Assembly: GCA_035555675.1 (NCBI GenBank)
Contig: DATMGH010000004.1
Span: 62,001 to 126,000 of the forward strand
Reading direction: 5' to 3'
Length of the DNA stretch: 64,000 bases
DNA from: Solirubrobacter sp035555675
GTDB taxonomy: Bacteria; Actinomycetota; Thermoleophilia; Solirubrobacterales; Solirubrobacteraceae
Shown: in pieces, positions 9,788-18,715 of the stretch
Numbering within the stretch: position 1 is the first letter of the stretch
Layout: every line of letters starts with the position of its first letter
Position numbers and translations under genes: made by a program
Notes under the pieces: generated by a model
What the model saw: the letters and a program-made list of their open reading frames with translations, nothing else
Told to the model about the DNA's origin: nothing
Database searches by the model: none

Positions 9788-10171
9788 ATGGCTCGCATCG
9801 CAGGGATCAACATCCCCCTCAACAAGCGCGTGGAGATCGGCCTGACCTACATCTATGGGATCGGGCGCCCCACCTCCAACGAGATCCTCGCTGCGCTCGG
9901 GATCGAGCAGGACCGCAAGGTCCGCGACCTCACCGACGACGAGGTCTCAAAGCTCCGCGACATCATCGACCGCGACTATGTGGTCGAGGGCGACCTGCGT
10001 CGCGAGCGCAGCCAGAACATCAAACGGCTGATGGAGATCGGTTGCTACCGCGGCCTGCGCCACCGGCGCGGCCTGCCGGTGCGCGGTCAGAACACCAAGA
10101 CCAACGCTCGCACGCGCAAGGGTCCGAAGCGCATGCAGGTGGCGGGCAAGAAGAAGGCAGGTAAGAAGTAA
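9788..10171 (+). CDS. rpsM: 30S ribosomal protein S13
   Basis: Head protein bridging to L5 and P-site tRNA. The 127-aa product begins MARIAGINIPLNKRVEIGLTY and contains the C-terminal signature GCYRGLRHRRGLPVRGQNTKTNARTRKG with a basic tail. Its TAA overlaps the rpsK ATG. Confidence 0.98.
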   Translation: MARIAGINIPLNKRVEIGLTYIYGIGRPTSNEILAALGIEQDRKVRDLTDDEVSKLRDIIDRDYVVEGDLRRERSQNIKRLMEIGCYRGLRHRRGLPVRGQNTKTNARTRKGPKRMQVAGKKKAGKK

Positions 10172-10566
10172 TGCCCGCTCCTCGCCGCCCCCAGCGCGGT
10201 CGCCGCAAGGTCAAGAAGAACGTCCCGATCGGCCAGGCGCACATCAAGACGTCGTTCAACAACACGATCGTCGCGCTCACCGACCGCGAGGGCAACGTGA
10301 TCGCGTGGGAGTCCGCCGGCGGCGCCGGGTTCAAGGGCTCGCGCAAGTCGACCCCGTTCGCCGCCCAGGTCACCGCCGACGCGGCCGCGCGCAAGGGCAT
10401 CGAGCAGGGCATGCAGAAGGTCGAAGTCTTCGTCAAGGGCCCGGGCTCGGGCCGTGAGACCGCGATCCGCAGCCTGCAGGCCGCGGGCCTCGAGGTCACC
10501 GGCGTCAAGGACGTCACCCCGCAGGCACACAACGGCTGCCGCCCCCGGAAGCGGCGCAGGGTTTAA
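10171..10566 (+). CDS. rpsK: 30S ribosomal protein S11
   Basis: Platform protein near the E site. It is 131 aa with the S11 blocks AHIKTSFNNTIVALTDREGN and KGPGSGRETAIRSLQAAGLEV and the conserved end HNGCRPRKRRRV. Coupled to rpsM by TAATG; rpsD starts 3 nt after the stop. Confidence 0.98.
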   Translation: MPAPRRPQRGRRKVKKNVPIGQAHIKTSFNNTIVALTDREGNVIAWESAGGAGFKGSRKSTPFAAQVTADAAARKGIEQGMQKVEVFVKGPGSGRETAIRSLQAAGLEVTGVKDVTPQAHNGCRPRKRRRV

Positions 10567-10569
10567 TAC

Positions 10570-11190
10570 ATGGCTCGCGATACCTCCCCCCAGTGCAAGC
10601 AGTGCCGTCGTGAGGGGCAGAAGCTGTTCCTCAAGGGCGAGCGGTGCTTGACCGACAAGTGCGGCGTCGAGCGGCGGTCCTACCCGCCGGGCGACCACGG
10701 GCGCGGGCGCCAGAAGCAGTCCGAGTACCGCGTGCAGCTGCGTGAGAAGCAGAAGGCGCGCCGCTACTACGGCGTCCTCGAGAAGCAGTTCCGCATCTAC
10801 TACGACAAGGCTTCGCGCCAGCCGGGCATCACCGGCGAGAACCTCCTGCGGATGCTCGAGTGCCGCTTCGACAACGTGCTCGTGCGCCTCGGGTTCGCCG
10901 CGTCGCGCCGCCAGGCGCGCCAGCTGATCCGCCACGGCCACTGGGCGATCAACGGGCGCCGCGTCGACATCCCGAGCTATCAGGTGCGCGAGAACGACGT
11001 GATCACGTTCAAGACCGGCTCGGACGCCGAGAACACGATCCGCGATGCGACCGAGCTCGTCGCCCAGGTCCCCGCCTGGCTGCAGGCCGATCACGACCAG
11101 CTCACCGCGAAGGTGCTGCGCCGACCCGAGCGCGCGGAGATCGCCGCGCCGGTGCAGGAGCAGCTCATCGTGGAGCTCTACTCGAAGTAA
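10570..11190 (+). CDS. rpsD: 30S ribosomal protein S4 (zinc-binding type)
   Basis: Primary 16S rRNA binder and assembly nucleator. The 206-aa protein has C9, C12, C26 and C31, the four-Cys zinc site of C+ type S4, then the S4 RNA-binding domain (CRFDNVLVRLGFAASRRQARQLIRHGH). The 87-nt gap after it contains a TAGCCT box (11197-11202) that might serve as a promoter for rpoA. Confidence 0.98.
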   Translation: MARDTSPQCKQCRREGQKLFLKGERCLTDKCGVERRSYPPGDHGRGRQKQSEYRVQLREKQKARRYYGVLEKQFRIYYDKASRQPGITGENLLRMLECRFDNVLVRLGFAASRRQARQLIRHGHWAINGRRVDIPSYQVRENDVITFKTGSDAENTIRDATELVAQVPAWLQADHDQLTAKVLRRPERAEIAAPVQEQLIVELYSK

Positions 11191-11277
11191 GCGCCATAGC
11201 CTTCCCTGCCCTCCGGCCGCGCGCAGACAGCGCCGCCGGGGCCTGCCTCCCCACACGAGAACGACGTTAGGACCCTG

Positions 11278-12261
11278 ATGCTCGACTTCCAGATCCCCCG
11301 GATCACGTCCGAATCGGTTGAAGAAAACCGCGGGCAGTTCGTGGTTGAGCCGCTCGATCGCGGCTTCGGCTACACGTTCGGGAACTCGCTGCGCCGCGTG
11401 CTGCTCGCCAGCCTCGCGGGCGCCGCGGTGACCTCCGTCCGGATCGAGGGGGTCGCGCACGAGTTCTCGACGATCAAGGGCGTCTCCGAGGACGTCACGG
11501 ACATCGTCCTGAACCTGAAGGGCATCGTGTGCCGGATGCACTCGGACGCGACCGAGGTGGAGGCACCGCTGGTCGTGACCGGGCCGGGGGAGATCACCGC
11601 GCGGGACATCGATCTCCCATCGGGCGTTGAGATCCTCAACCCCGACGCGCACATCGCGACGCTGGACAAGAAGACGAAGCTCGAGCTGTACCTGACGATC
11701 GGCCGCGGCCGCGGGTACCGCCCGGCTGAGGAGAACAAGTCGCCGGACCAGCCGATCGGCGTGATCCCGATCGACTCGATCTTCTCGCCCGTCCGTCGTG
11801 TCGCCTACAGCGTCGAGCAGGCGCGTGTCGGCCAGCGCACGGACTTCGACAAGCTGACGCTCGACATCGAGACCGACGGCTCGATCGACCCGCAGGCCGC
11901 GCTCCGCGAGGCCGCCGAGATCCTGATCTCGAGCCTGTCGATCTTCACCGACGAGGATCGCATCGAGGATCTGCGCCAGCCCCCGGGCCTGCAGCTCGAC
12001 AACGGCGCGGGCACGGCCGGCGGCATGCTGCCGCAGGGCGGCCAGCGCGGTGGTGGGCCGATGGACGACATCCTCATCGAGGAGCTCGAGCTCGGCGTGC
12101 GCTCGTACAACTGCCTCAAGCGTGCGGGCATCCAGACGGTCGGCGACCTCGTGTCGAAGTCGGAGGGCGAGCTCGCCGCCATCCCGAACTTCGGCAAGAA
12201 GTCGATCGACGAAGTGATCGAGACCCTCTCGCAGCGGGGCCTGACGCTGCGCACGGATTAA
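11278..12261 (+). CDS. rpoA: DNA-directed RNA polymerase subunit alpha
   Basis: Assembles RNA polymerase and contacts UP elements and activators. The N-terminal domain (1 to about 235) includes the dimerisation motif FGNSLRRVLLASL. The C-terminal domain (about 260-327) has the HhH-like NCLKRAGIQTVGDLVSKSEGEL. A Gly-rich linker (about 243-258) separates them. It is 327 aa, within the family range. AGGACC lies upstream of ATG 11278. The TAA overlaps the rplQ ATG. Confidence 0.98.
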   Translation: MLDFQIPRITSESVEENRGQFVVEPLDRGFGYTFGNSLRRVLLASLAGAAVTSVRIEGVAHEFSTIKGVSEDVTDIVLNLKGIVCRMHSDATEVEAPLVVTGPGEITARDIDLPSGVEILNPDAHIATLDKKTKLELYLTIGRGRGYRPAEENKSPDQPIGVIPIDSIFSPVRRVAYSVEQARVGQRTDFDKLTLDIETDGSIDPQAALREAAEILISSLSIFTDEDRIEDLRQPPGLQLDNGAGTAGGMLPQGGQRGGGPMDDILIEELELGVRSYNCLKRAGIQTVGDLVSKSEGELAAIPNFGKKSIDEVIETLSQRGLTLRTD

Positions 12262-12617
12262 TGCGCCATCAGAAGACCCGCCACAAGCTGTCCCGCGACG
12301 CCGCGCATCGCAAGGCGCTGCTGGCCAACCTCTGCATCGAGGTCATCGACCACGAGCGGATCAAGACCACCGAGGCCAAGGCCAAGGCGGTCAAGCCGGA
12401 GATCGAGAAGCTGATCACGCTCGCGCGCAAGGGTGACCTGCACGCGCGCCGCCAGGCGACCTCGATCCTCCAGCACCCCGACAAGGGCGTGATCTACAAG
12501 CTCTTCGAGGAGATCGCCCCGCGCTACACCGAGCGTCCGGGCGGCTACACCCGCATCCTCAAGCTCGGCCCGCGCCCGAGCGATGCGACGGAAATGGTCT
12601 ACCTCGAGCTGGTGTAA
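12261..12617 (+). CDS. rplQ: 50S ribosomal protein L17
   Basis: Large-subunit protein at the exit-tunnel rim. The 118-aa product starts MRHQKTRHKLSRDAAHRKALL and ends PRPSDATEMVYLELV, both typical of the family. Coupled to rpoA by TAATG. A 47-nt gap with the second copy of the 30-bp element follows. Confidence 0.98.
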   Translation: MRHQKTRHKLSRDAAHRKALLANLCIEVIDHERIKTTEAKAKAVKPEIEKLITLARKGDLHARRQATSILQHPDKGVIYKLFEEIAPRYTERPGGYTRILKLGPRPSDATEMVYLELV

Positions 12618-12627
12618 AGGCGAGCAG

Positions 12628-12657
12628 CCCCGCCGCCCCGCCCCGATCATCCGGGCT
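12628..12657 (+). repeat. 30-bp intergenic element, copy B (before truA)
   Basis: Second copy of the element at 4500-4529, in the 47-nt gap between rplQ and the truA frame. It shares CCCCGCCGCCCC and CCCCGATCATCCGG with copy A; 28 of 30 positions match. It ends 7 nt before the CTG that I take as the likeliest truA start. Confidence 0.75.
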
Positions 12658-12664
12658 TAAGGCA

Positions 12665-13384
12665 CTGGGCACCAAGCTCACTCTCGAGTACGACGGCGGC
12701 CCGTTCGCCGGCTGGGCTGAGCAGCCCGGCCAGCGGACCGTGGCCGCCGAAGTCGTTAAGGCGCTGCGCACCGTCCTGCGCGCGCCGGTGGAGATCACCG
12801 TCGCGGGGCGGACCGACCGGGGCGTGCACGCGCTCGGCCAGGTCGTGTCCTACGAGGGCGAGCTGCCGCGGCTGCGGTCGGTCAACGCGGTGCTGCCGCG
12901 CGAGATCGTGGTGCTCCGCGCGGACGAGGCGCCCGCGGGGTTCTCGGCCCGCCACGACGCGGTCTCGCGCACGTACCGCTACCGCGTGCTCACGCGGCGG
13001 ACGCCGAGCGCGTTCGAGCGTGGCCGCGCGCTCTGGTGGCCGCACCCGGTCGACCTGGACGCGCTCCGCGCCTGCGCCGACGCATTGGCCGGGACGCACG
13101 ACTTCACCGCGTTCACGCCCACGGACACGTACCACCAGCGCTTCACCCGCGACGTCTTCCGCGCGTCCTGGACGCGGGTGGGGGACATCCTCACCTTCGA
13201 GATCGAGGCCGACGCGTTCATGCGCAACATGAACCGCGTCCTGGTCGGGACGATGCTCGAGGTCGCCGGCGGCCGGCGCGACGACTTCGCGCGGCTGCTG
13301 GAGGGCGCGCCGCGCTCCGCCGCCGGCCCGACCGCCCCGCCCCACGGCCTCTACCTGACGTCGGTCAGCTACGCGCCGCGCTGA
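12665..13384 (+). CDS. truA: tRNA pseudouridine(38-40) synthase TruA, non-canonical start
   Basis: Modifies U38-U40 in the tRNA anticodon arm. The family hallmark near the N-terminus, LEYDGGPFAGWAEQPGQRTV, is fully coded from 12674 onward, and the catalytic motif AGRTDRGVHALGQV follows (Asp about 51). No ATG, GTG or TTG exists in this frame between the rplQ stop and 12740; GTG 12740 would delete the hallmark. I therefore place the start at CTG 12665, preceded by AAGG (12659-12662), giving 239 aa. The end is certain, the start codon tentative. Truncation at 12740 is what automatic callers would report. Confidence 0.85.
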   Translation: MGTKLTLEYDGGPFAGWAEQPGQRTVAAEVVKALRTVLRAPVEITVAGRTDRGVHALGQVVSYEGELPRLRSVNAVLPREIVVLRADEAPAGFSARHDAVSRTYRYRVLTRRTPSAFERGRALWWPHPVDLDALRACADALAGTHDFTAFTPTDTYHQRFTRDVFRASWTRVGDILTFEIEADAFMRNMNRVLVGTMLEVAGGRRDDFARLLEGAPRSAAGPTAPPHGLYLTSVSYAPR

Positions 13385-13400
13385 GCCGCCGAGGCGGCGG

Positions 13401-14636
13401 TCAGGCGTCCTGACTTTGCCGCAACAGCGCGCCGGTCGTCTGCTCCAGGATCCGCCGCCAGGCCCGCGTCTTCTCGCGCTCGGCGGAGAAGTGCCGCACG
13501 ACCTTGCGCACCCGCGTGGCGGAGATGTCGATCCCGTGCCGGCGGCAGACCTCGCGGATCTCGTCGTAGTCCTTGGCCAGCTTCAACGTCACCGACTCGA
13601 ACCCGTGCCGGGCGACCTCCACCCGCGAGGCGAAGTTCAGGATGTTGGTCTGGAACATCAGCTCGTCGTCCGGGTCCGGCTCGATGAGCACGATGTCCAC
13701 GCCCGGATAGCGCTCCTTCCAGTGCCCGGCCATCTCGTGCAGCCGCTGGTAGGCGAGCAGCTTGAACGTCTGGTAGCCGATCTTCGGGAAGCCCATGTCC
13801 GAGACCCGGCGCACGCGCGTGCCGAACAGCGTGGGGATCGTGGTCTGGAAGTCGTTGACGTACGGGACGAGCGGGTTGACCACCACGATGAACTTCGCGC
13901 CCGCCTCGACCGCGATGTCGAGGTTGGTGGTGGAGACGATCCCGCCGTCGATCAGCTCGCGCTCGCGCAGCCGCACCGGCGCGTAGATCATCGGCAGCGC
14001 GGTCGACGCGCGGACGGCGGAGCTGATCGGGATGTCGTCCCATCCCTCGGCGCCGAGCACGATCCGCTCGCACGTGTCCAGGTCGGTCGCCGCGATGTAG
14101 AGCTCGCGGTCGAGCATCCGGAAGTCGTCGGTCCGCCCGTCCTCGGAGAGCGTCTTGCGCAGGTAGTCCTCGAGGCCCTCGCCGGTGTAGATCCCGGACG
14201 GCAGCGCGTCCCCCAGCGCGAGCACGAAGTCGACCGCCGACAGCGATCCGAGCGAGGTGACCAGGTTGCGGGCCACGGTGACCGCGTGCAGCGGCAGCTT
14301 GAGCGCCTTGAGCGCGAACTCGGTCTTGTTGAGCCGCAGCAGCGTCTCGCGCCCGAGCGGAGGCAGCGCCGACGGCAGCTGGTCGTTGACCGTGCGCATC
14401 ATCTGCTCGGGCGTGACGCCGTTGGCCGCCAGCGACGCGATCAGCGAGCCGGCGCTGGTGCCGACGTACACGTCGAACTGGTTGACCGACCGGTTGGACG
14501 AGAGCAGGTCGAGCGCCCGCAGCGCCCCGATCTGGTACACGCCGCCGGTGAAGCCGCCGCCGCCGAGGACCAGCGCAGTGCGCGACGTGCGGCGCCTGCG
14601 CCGCGCCGGGCCGGTCATCTCGACCACGTTGCTCAC
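13401..14636 (-). CDS. Patatin-like phospholipase family protein
   Basis: Predicted Ser-Asp dyad lipid acyl hydrolase. Visible features: oxyanion loop GGGGFTGG (25-32), nucleophile elbow GTSAGS with Ser61, and catalytic DGG with Asp229. A basic N-terminal stretch (ARRRRRTSR) precedes the fold; there is no signal peptide, so it is probably cytosolic or peripheral on the membrane. The C-terminal 120 residues are not recognised. It is 411 aa. Convergent with truA (16-nt gap) and divergent from the carboxypeptidase gene. Natural substrate unknown. Confidence 0.88.
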   Translation of the reverse strand: MSNVVEMTGPARRRRRTSRTALVLGGGGFTGGVYQIGALRALDLLSSNRSVNQFDVYVGTSAGSLIASLAANGVTPEQMMRTVNDQLPSALPPLGRETLLRLNKTEFALKALKLPLHAVTVARNLVTSLGSLSAVDFVLALGDALPSGIYTGEGLEDYLRKTLSEDGRTDDFRMLDRELYIAATDLDTCERIVLGAEGWDDIPISSAVRASTALPMIYAPVRLRERELIDGGIVSTTNLDIAVEAGAKFIVVVNPLVPYVNDFQTTIPTLFGTRVRRVSDMGFPKIGYQTFKLLAYQRLHEMAGHWKERYPGVDIVLIEPDPDDELMFQTNILNFASRVEVARHGFESVTLKLAKDYDEIREVCRRHGIDISATRVRKVVRHFSAEREKTRAWRRILEQTTGALLRQSQDA

Positions 14637-14682
14637 ACGAGCAGGGTAGAGGCCGCGACTTCCGTCCGACCGGCGGGTTGCA

Positions 14683-14688
14683 TAGGCT
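14683..14688 (+). promoter_or_regulatory. -10 box for leaderless dacB-type gene
   Basis: TAGGCT lies 4 nt before ATG 14693 in the 56-nt divergent gap. There is no Shine-Dalgarno, so transcription probably begins at or next to the start codon. Same TAnnnT spacing as several other genes here. Confidence 0.4.
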
Positions 14689-14692
14689 CGAC

Positions 14693-15958
14693 ATGCTTTT
14701 GCGCCGCATCCTGGTCACCGCCGCGCTGTTTGGCCTGCTCACAGCGCCCACCGCCACCGCCGCCACGCCGGCGCAGACCCAGCGCGCCCTGGCGCGCGAG
14801 ATGGCCCGCGCCGGCACGTCCTCGGGCGCCTACGTGCTCGATCTCGGCTCCGGCACCCAGGTCTACGCGCGCAAGCCGGACGTGGCGCGCATGCCCGCGT
14901 CGGTCAACAAGCTCTACACGACCGCCGGGACGCTGCTGCGCTACGGCCCGGGCGGCGAGCTCACCACCAGCGTCCTGGCCGCCGGCGCGCCGGACGCAAG
15001 CGGGACCGTCACCGGCGACCTCGTCCTGCGCGGCGGGGGCGATCCGACGTTCGGCTCCACCGGCGCGGCCGCGCTCGCCCGCCAGGTCAAGCTCGCCGGG
15101 GTCAAGCGCGTCACCGGGCGGGTGGTCGGGGACGAGTCGGCGTTCGACGTGCTGCGCGGCGTCCCCGCGTCCGGCTTCAAGCTCAGCGGCGACGTCGGTC
15201 CGCTGAGCGCGCTCGCGTTCAACCACGGGCGCACCGGCCTGCGCGCCCCGTACTTCCAGGCCAGCCCGGCCCGCTTCGCCGCCGACGCGTTCGCCAAGGC
15301 GCTCAAGCGCCAGGGCGTGCAGATCAAGCACACCGCTCGCGCGGGCCTCGCGGCGGTGACGATGACGCCGCTGACCGAGCTGTCCTCGCCGCCCGTGTCG
15401 ACGATCGTGCGGCAGATGAACCAGCCGTCGGACAACTTCATCGCCGAGACGCTGATCAAGGGCCTCGGCGCGCAGTTCGGCGCCACGGGCAGCACCGCGG
15501 CCGGCGCGGGCGTGATCCGCGCGGCGCTGGAGCCGTTCGGGATCGCCCCGACGATCGCCGACGGCTCGGGCCTGAGCCGCACCAACCGCACGACGCCGCG
15601 TCAGGTCGTCGAGCTGCTCGAGCATATGGACGCCTCCGACGTGGCCAGCGCGTTCGACGCGTCGCTGCCGGTCGCCGGGCGCAACGGGACGCTGGCGTAC
15701 CGCCTGCGCGGCACCGCGGCGCAGGATCGCTGCCACGCCAAGACCGGCACGCTGCACGACGTCTCGGCCCTGGCCGGCTACTGCACGACCACGGTCGGGC
15801 GCCGGGTCGCGTTCGCGTTCCTGATGAACCGCATCAACCCCGGCACGGCCCGCGTCCTGCAGGACCGGATGACGGCCGCGCTGGCCCGCTACGCGTCCAG
15901 CAGCTCGCGCAGGGCGGCCTCGTCGAGCACGGCGACGCCGAGCCGCTCGGCCTTCTGA
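14693..15958 (+). CDS. dacB: D-alanyl-D-alanine carboxypeptidase/endopeptidase, PBP4 (DacB) family
   Basis: Cell-wall enzyme trimming or cleaving peptidoglycan cross-links. Sec signal peptide at 1-23 (LLRRILVTAALFGLLTAPT). Penicillin-binding motifs are in order: S70-V-N-K73 (SxxK), S246-D-N248 and K350-T-G352. The family's inserted domain lies between the first two. I choose ATG 14693 over TTG 14678 because it gives a clean signal peptide. The last 22 residues are Ser/Ala/Arg-rich and lie antisense to the ligA 3' end (15889-15958), so the C-terminus may have been extended by loss of a stop codon. Confidence 0.92.
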   Translation: MLLRRILVTAALFGLLTAPTATAATPAQTQRALAREMARAGTSSGAYVLDLGSGTQVYARKPDVARMPASVNKLYTTAGTLLRYGPGGELTTSVLAAGAPDASGTVTGDLVLRGGGDPTFGSTGAAALARQVKLAGVKRVTGRVVGDESAFDVLRGVPASGFKLSGDVGPLSALAFNHGRTGLRAPYFQASPARFAADAFAKALKRQGVQIKHTARAGLAAVTMTPLTELSSPPVSTIVRQMNQPSDNFIAETLIKGLGAQFGATGSTAAGAGVIRAALEPFGIAPTIADGSGLSRTNRTTPRQVVELLEHMDASDVASAFDASLPVAGRNGTLAYRLRGTAAQDRCHAKTGTLHDVSALAGYCTTTVGRRVAFAFLMNRINPGTARVLQDRMTAALARYASSSSRRAASSSTATPSRSAF

Positions 15959-17889
15959 AGCTTCGAGCCCGGCGAGGCGCCGGCGACGACGTAGTCCGTC
16001 TTCTTGGACACGCTGGACGTGACGCGGCCGCCCGCGGCCGTGATCCGCTCCTGCGCCTGCTCGCGCGTGAGGTCCGGTAGCGTGCCGGTGAGCACGAACG
16101 TCTTGCCGGCGAGCGGCCCCTCGCCGGGCGGCGGACCTTCCTGCTCGAAGCGCAGGAACGGCCGCAGAGCGTCGATCAGCGGGCGCAGCTCCGGGAGCTG
16201 GGCGTGGATCAGCTCGGCGACGATCGGGCCGATGCCGGGCGTCTCGGCGATCTGCTCGGGCGTGGCGTCCAGCAGCGCGTCGACGGTCCGGAAGTGGGCG
16301 GCCAGCGCGCGCCCGGTGACGTAGCCGACGCCCTCGATCCCGAGCGCGAACAGGACGATGCCGAACGGGCGCGCGCGGCTCGCCTCGACGCTCGCCAGCA
16401 GGTTGCGGACGCTGACCTCGCCGAAGCCGTCGAGCTCCAGCAGCCGCTCCGGGTCCAGCCGGTAGAAGTCCGCGGCCGTGCGGACCAGCCCGAGCCGCTG
16501 GAAGAGCGCGACCTGCTTCTCCCCGAGCCCGTCGATGTCCATGATGTGCGCGAACGCGGTCAGCAGCTGCCAGCGGCGCTCCGGGCAGTCGCGGTTCGGG
16601 CAGCGGGTGAACACCGCGGTCTTGACCGTCGGCGTGTCGCAGAACGGGCAGCGCTTCGGAGGCTCGGGCGGCGGCTGGCGGTTCGGCCGCTCGGCGGCGT
16701 GCGGCGCGGGCGAGACGACCTGCGGGATCACGTCGCCGGCGCGCAGGACGATCACGTCGTCGCCGGGCCGCAGGTCCTTGCGCGCGAGGTCCTCCTCGTT
16801 GTGCAGCGTCGCCGCCTTGACCGTGACGCCGCCGACGTGGACGGGCTCGAGCGCCGCGAACGGGTGCAGGTCGCCGAACTTGCCCACGTTCCACTCGATC
16901 GCCAGCAGCTTCGTGACCGCGGTCGTGGGCGGGAACTTCCACGCGATCGCCCAGCGCGGGTCGCGGCCCACGGAGCCCAGGCGGCGCTGGAGCTCGATGT
17001 CGTCCACCTTGACCACGACGCCGTCGATCTCGAAGTCGAGCGCGCCGCGGCGCTCCTGCCACTGCAGGCACTGGGCGACGACCGCGTCCTCGGAGCCGAG
17101 CAGCTGGATGTCGGCGTTCACGCGGAAGCCGTGATCCTTCAGCCAGGCCAGCGCGTCCGAGTGGCGCGCGAAGCTCAGGCCGTCGGTGACGCCGACCTGG
17201 TAGCAGAACATCGACAGCGGGCGCTCGGCGGCGAGCGCGGGGTCGAGCTGGCGGATCGTCCCCGCCGCGCTGTTGCGGGGGTTCATGAACGTGCTCTGCC
17301 CCGCCTCGGCGCGGCGCTGGTTGAGCGCGGTGAAGTCCGGCAGCGACATGTAGACCTCGCCGCGGACCTCGAGCAGCGGCGGCGCGCCCTCGACGCGCAG
17401 CGGGATCGCGCCGATCGTCCTGAGGTTGTGCGTGACGTCCTCGCCGACCTCGCCGTTGCCGCGCGTCGCCCCGCGCTCGAAGACCCCGTCGCGGTAGAGG
17501 AGCGAGATCGCCAGGCCGTCGATCTTCGGCTCGGCCACGAACGTGAAGTCCGGGTCGGTGATCCCCTCGCGCGCCAGGTGGTTGCGCATGCGGTCGACCC
17601 AGGCCCGCAGCTCGGCTTCGCTGCGGGCGTTGGCGAGCGAGAGCATCGGCTGCGGGTGACGGACCTTGGCCAGCTTGGAGACCGGCTCGCCGCCGACGCG
17701 CTGGGTCGGGGAGTCCGGCGTGCGCAGCTCGGGGTGCGCGGCTTCGAGCGCGCGCAGCTCGTCCAGCAGCGCGTCGTAGGCGTCGTCGCCGATCTCCGGG
17801 TCGTCGAGGACGTAGTAGCGGCGCGCGTGGTAGGAGAGCTGCTGCCGGAGCTCGGCGGCTCGCTCAGGCCAGGAGCCGCGCGAGGTCAT
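15889..17889 (-). CDS. ligA: NAD+-dependent DNA ligase LigA
   Basis: Seals nicks in replication and repair using NAD+. The 666-aa protein shows domain Ia (YYVLDDPEIGDDAYDALL), the adenylation motif EPKIDG with nucleophile K122, the OB fold, a four-Cys zinc finger (CPFC ... CPNRDC), helix-hairpin-helix repeats (FGEVSVRNLL, LGIEGVGYVTG, PGIGPIVAE) and a C-terminal BRCT domain (LAGKTFVLTGTLPDLTREQA). Full length. Its first 26 nt overlap the end of surE, so the two are probably co-transcribed. The 3' end overlaps the dacB tail on the other strand. Confidence 0.98.
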   Translation of the reverse strand: MTSRGSWPERAAELRQQLSYHARRYYVLDDPEIGDDAYDALLDELRALEAAHPELRTPDSPTQRVGGEPVSKLAKVRHPQPMLSLANARSEAELRAWVDRMRNHLAREGITDPDFTFVAEPKIDGLAISLLYRDGVFERGATRGNGEVGEDVTHNLRTIGAIPLRVEGAPPLLEVRGEVYMSLPDFTALNQRRAEAGQSTFMNPRNSAAGTIRQLDPALAAERPLSMFCYQVGVTDGLSFARHSDALAWLKDHGFRVNADIQLLGSEDAVVAQCLQWQERRGALDFEIDGVVVKVDDIELQRRLGSVGRDPRWAIAWKFPPTTAVTKLLAIEWNVGKFGDLHPFAALEPVHVGGVTVKAATLHNEEDLARKDLRPGDDVIVLRAGDVIPQVVSPAPHAAERPNRQPPPEPPKRCPFCDTPTVKTAVFTRCPNRDCPERRWQLLTAFAHIMDIDGLGEKQVALFQRLGLVRTAADFYRLDPERLLELDGFGEVSVRNLLASVEASRARPFGIVLFALGIEGVGYVTGRALAAHFRTVDALLDATPEQIAETPGIGPIVAELIHAQLPELRPLIDALRPFLRFEQEGPPPGEGPLAGKTFVLTGTLPDLTREQAQERITAAGGRVTSSVSKKTDYVVAGASPGSKLQKAERLGVAVLDEAALRELLDA

Positions 17890-18661
17890 ACGCCCGCAGC
17901 TCCTCCATCCCGTGGGCGGCGTTGAGGTCGAAGTGCAGCGGGGTGACCGCGACGCGGCCGGCGCTGACCGCGGCCAGATCCGTGCCCGGCTCGTCGTCGT
18001 GCACCGGCGAGTCGCCGTACACGCGGTAGAGCTTGCGGCCGGTGTCCTCCTCGATCAGGTCGAGCCGGTCGTGATAGACGCGCTTGCCGAGCCGGGAGAC
18101 CTCGACGCCGGCGATGTCCCCCGCCGGCACGTTGATGTTCAGCAGCGTGCCCGCCGGCAGCGGGACGTCGTCGAGCCGGTCGACCACGCGCGCGGTGAAC
18201 GCGGCGGCGTGGGCGAAGTCGAACATGTGGCCGAGCCGGAAGTCGGTCTCGCGCCGGGTCGACTGCTGGGAGACCGCGATGCCCGGGATGCCGAGCAGCA
18301 CGCCCTCCAGCGCGGCGGCGACCGTGCCCGAGTAGGTGATGTCGTCGCCCAGGTTGGCGCCGTGGTTGATGCCGGAGACGATCACGTCCGGCTCGAAGCC
18401 GCCGATCAGGCCGAGCGACGCGAGCCGCACGCAGTCCACGGGCGTCCCGTCGCACGCGTAGCCGACGGAGCCGTCGTCGAACGGGATCTCCTCCACCCAC
18501 AGGGGGCGGCGGAACGTGATCGAGCGCGCGGTCGCCGAACGGTTGCCGTCGGGGGCGATGACGGCGAGCTGGACGTCGTCCAGCGCGTGCAGCGCCCGGC
18601 GCAGGGCCTGCAGGCCCTCGGCGTCGATCCCGTCGTCGTTGGTGAGGAGGACCTTCAACAT
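17864..18661 (-). CDS. surE: 5'/3'-nucleotidase SurE
   Basis: Metal-dependent survival-protein phosphatase acting on nucleoside monophosphates. The N-terminal metal site TNDDG (N8, D9, D10) and the VSGINHGANLGDDITYSGTVAAALEG block are diagnostic. I start at ATG 18661 (MLKVLLTNDDG), giving 265 aa; a longer TTG start would add MRQFRA. Overlaps ligA by 26 nt. Divergent from the AbiEi/DUF559 gene. Confidence 0.95.
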   Translation of the reverse strand: MLKVLLTNDDGIDAEGLQALRRALHALDDVQLAVIAPDGNRSATARSITFRRPLWVEEIPFDDGSVGYACDGTPVDCVRLASLGLIGGFEPDVIVSGINHGANLGDDITYSGTVAAALEGVLLGIPGIAVSQQSTRRETDFRLGHMFDFAHAAAFTARVVDRLDDVPLPAGTLLNINVPAGDIAGVEVSRLGKRVYHDRLDLIEEDTGRKLYRVYGDSPVHDDEPGTDLAAVSAGRVAVTPLHFDLNAAHGMEELRAYDLARLLA

Positions 18662-18715
18662 CGCGCGAAATTGTCGCAATTAAGTCGCAATCGCGTGTAG
18701 ATCCGTCACGGGACG

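Noticed and set aside
12740..13384. Taking GTG 12740 as the start of truA
   Set aside because: It would remove the conserved YDG...GW region; noted as the default a gene caller would give.
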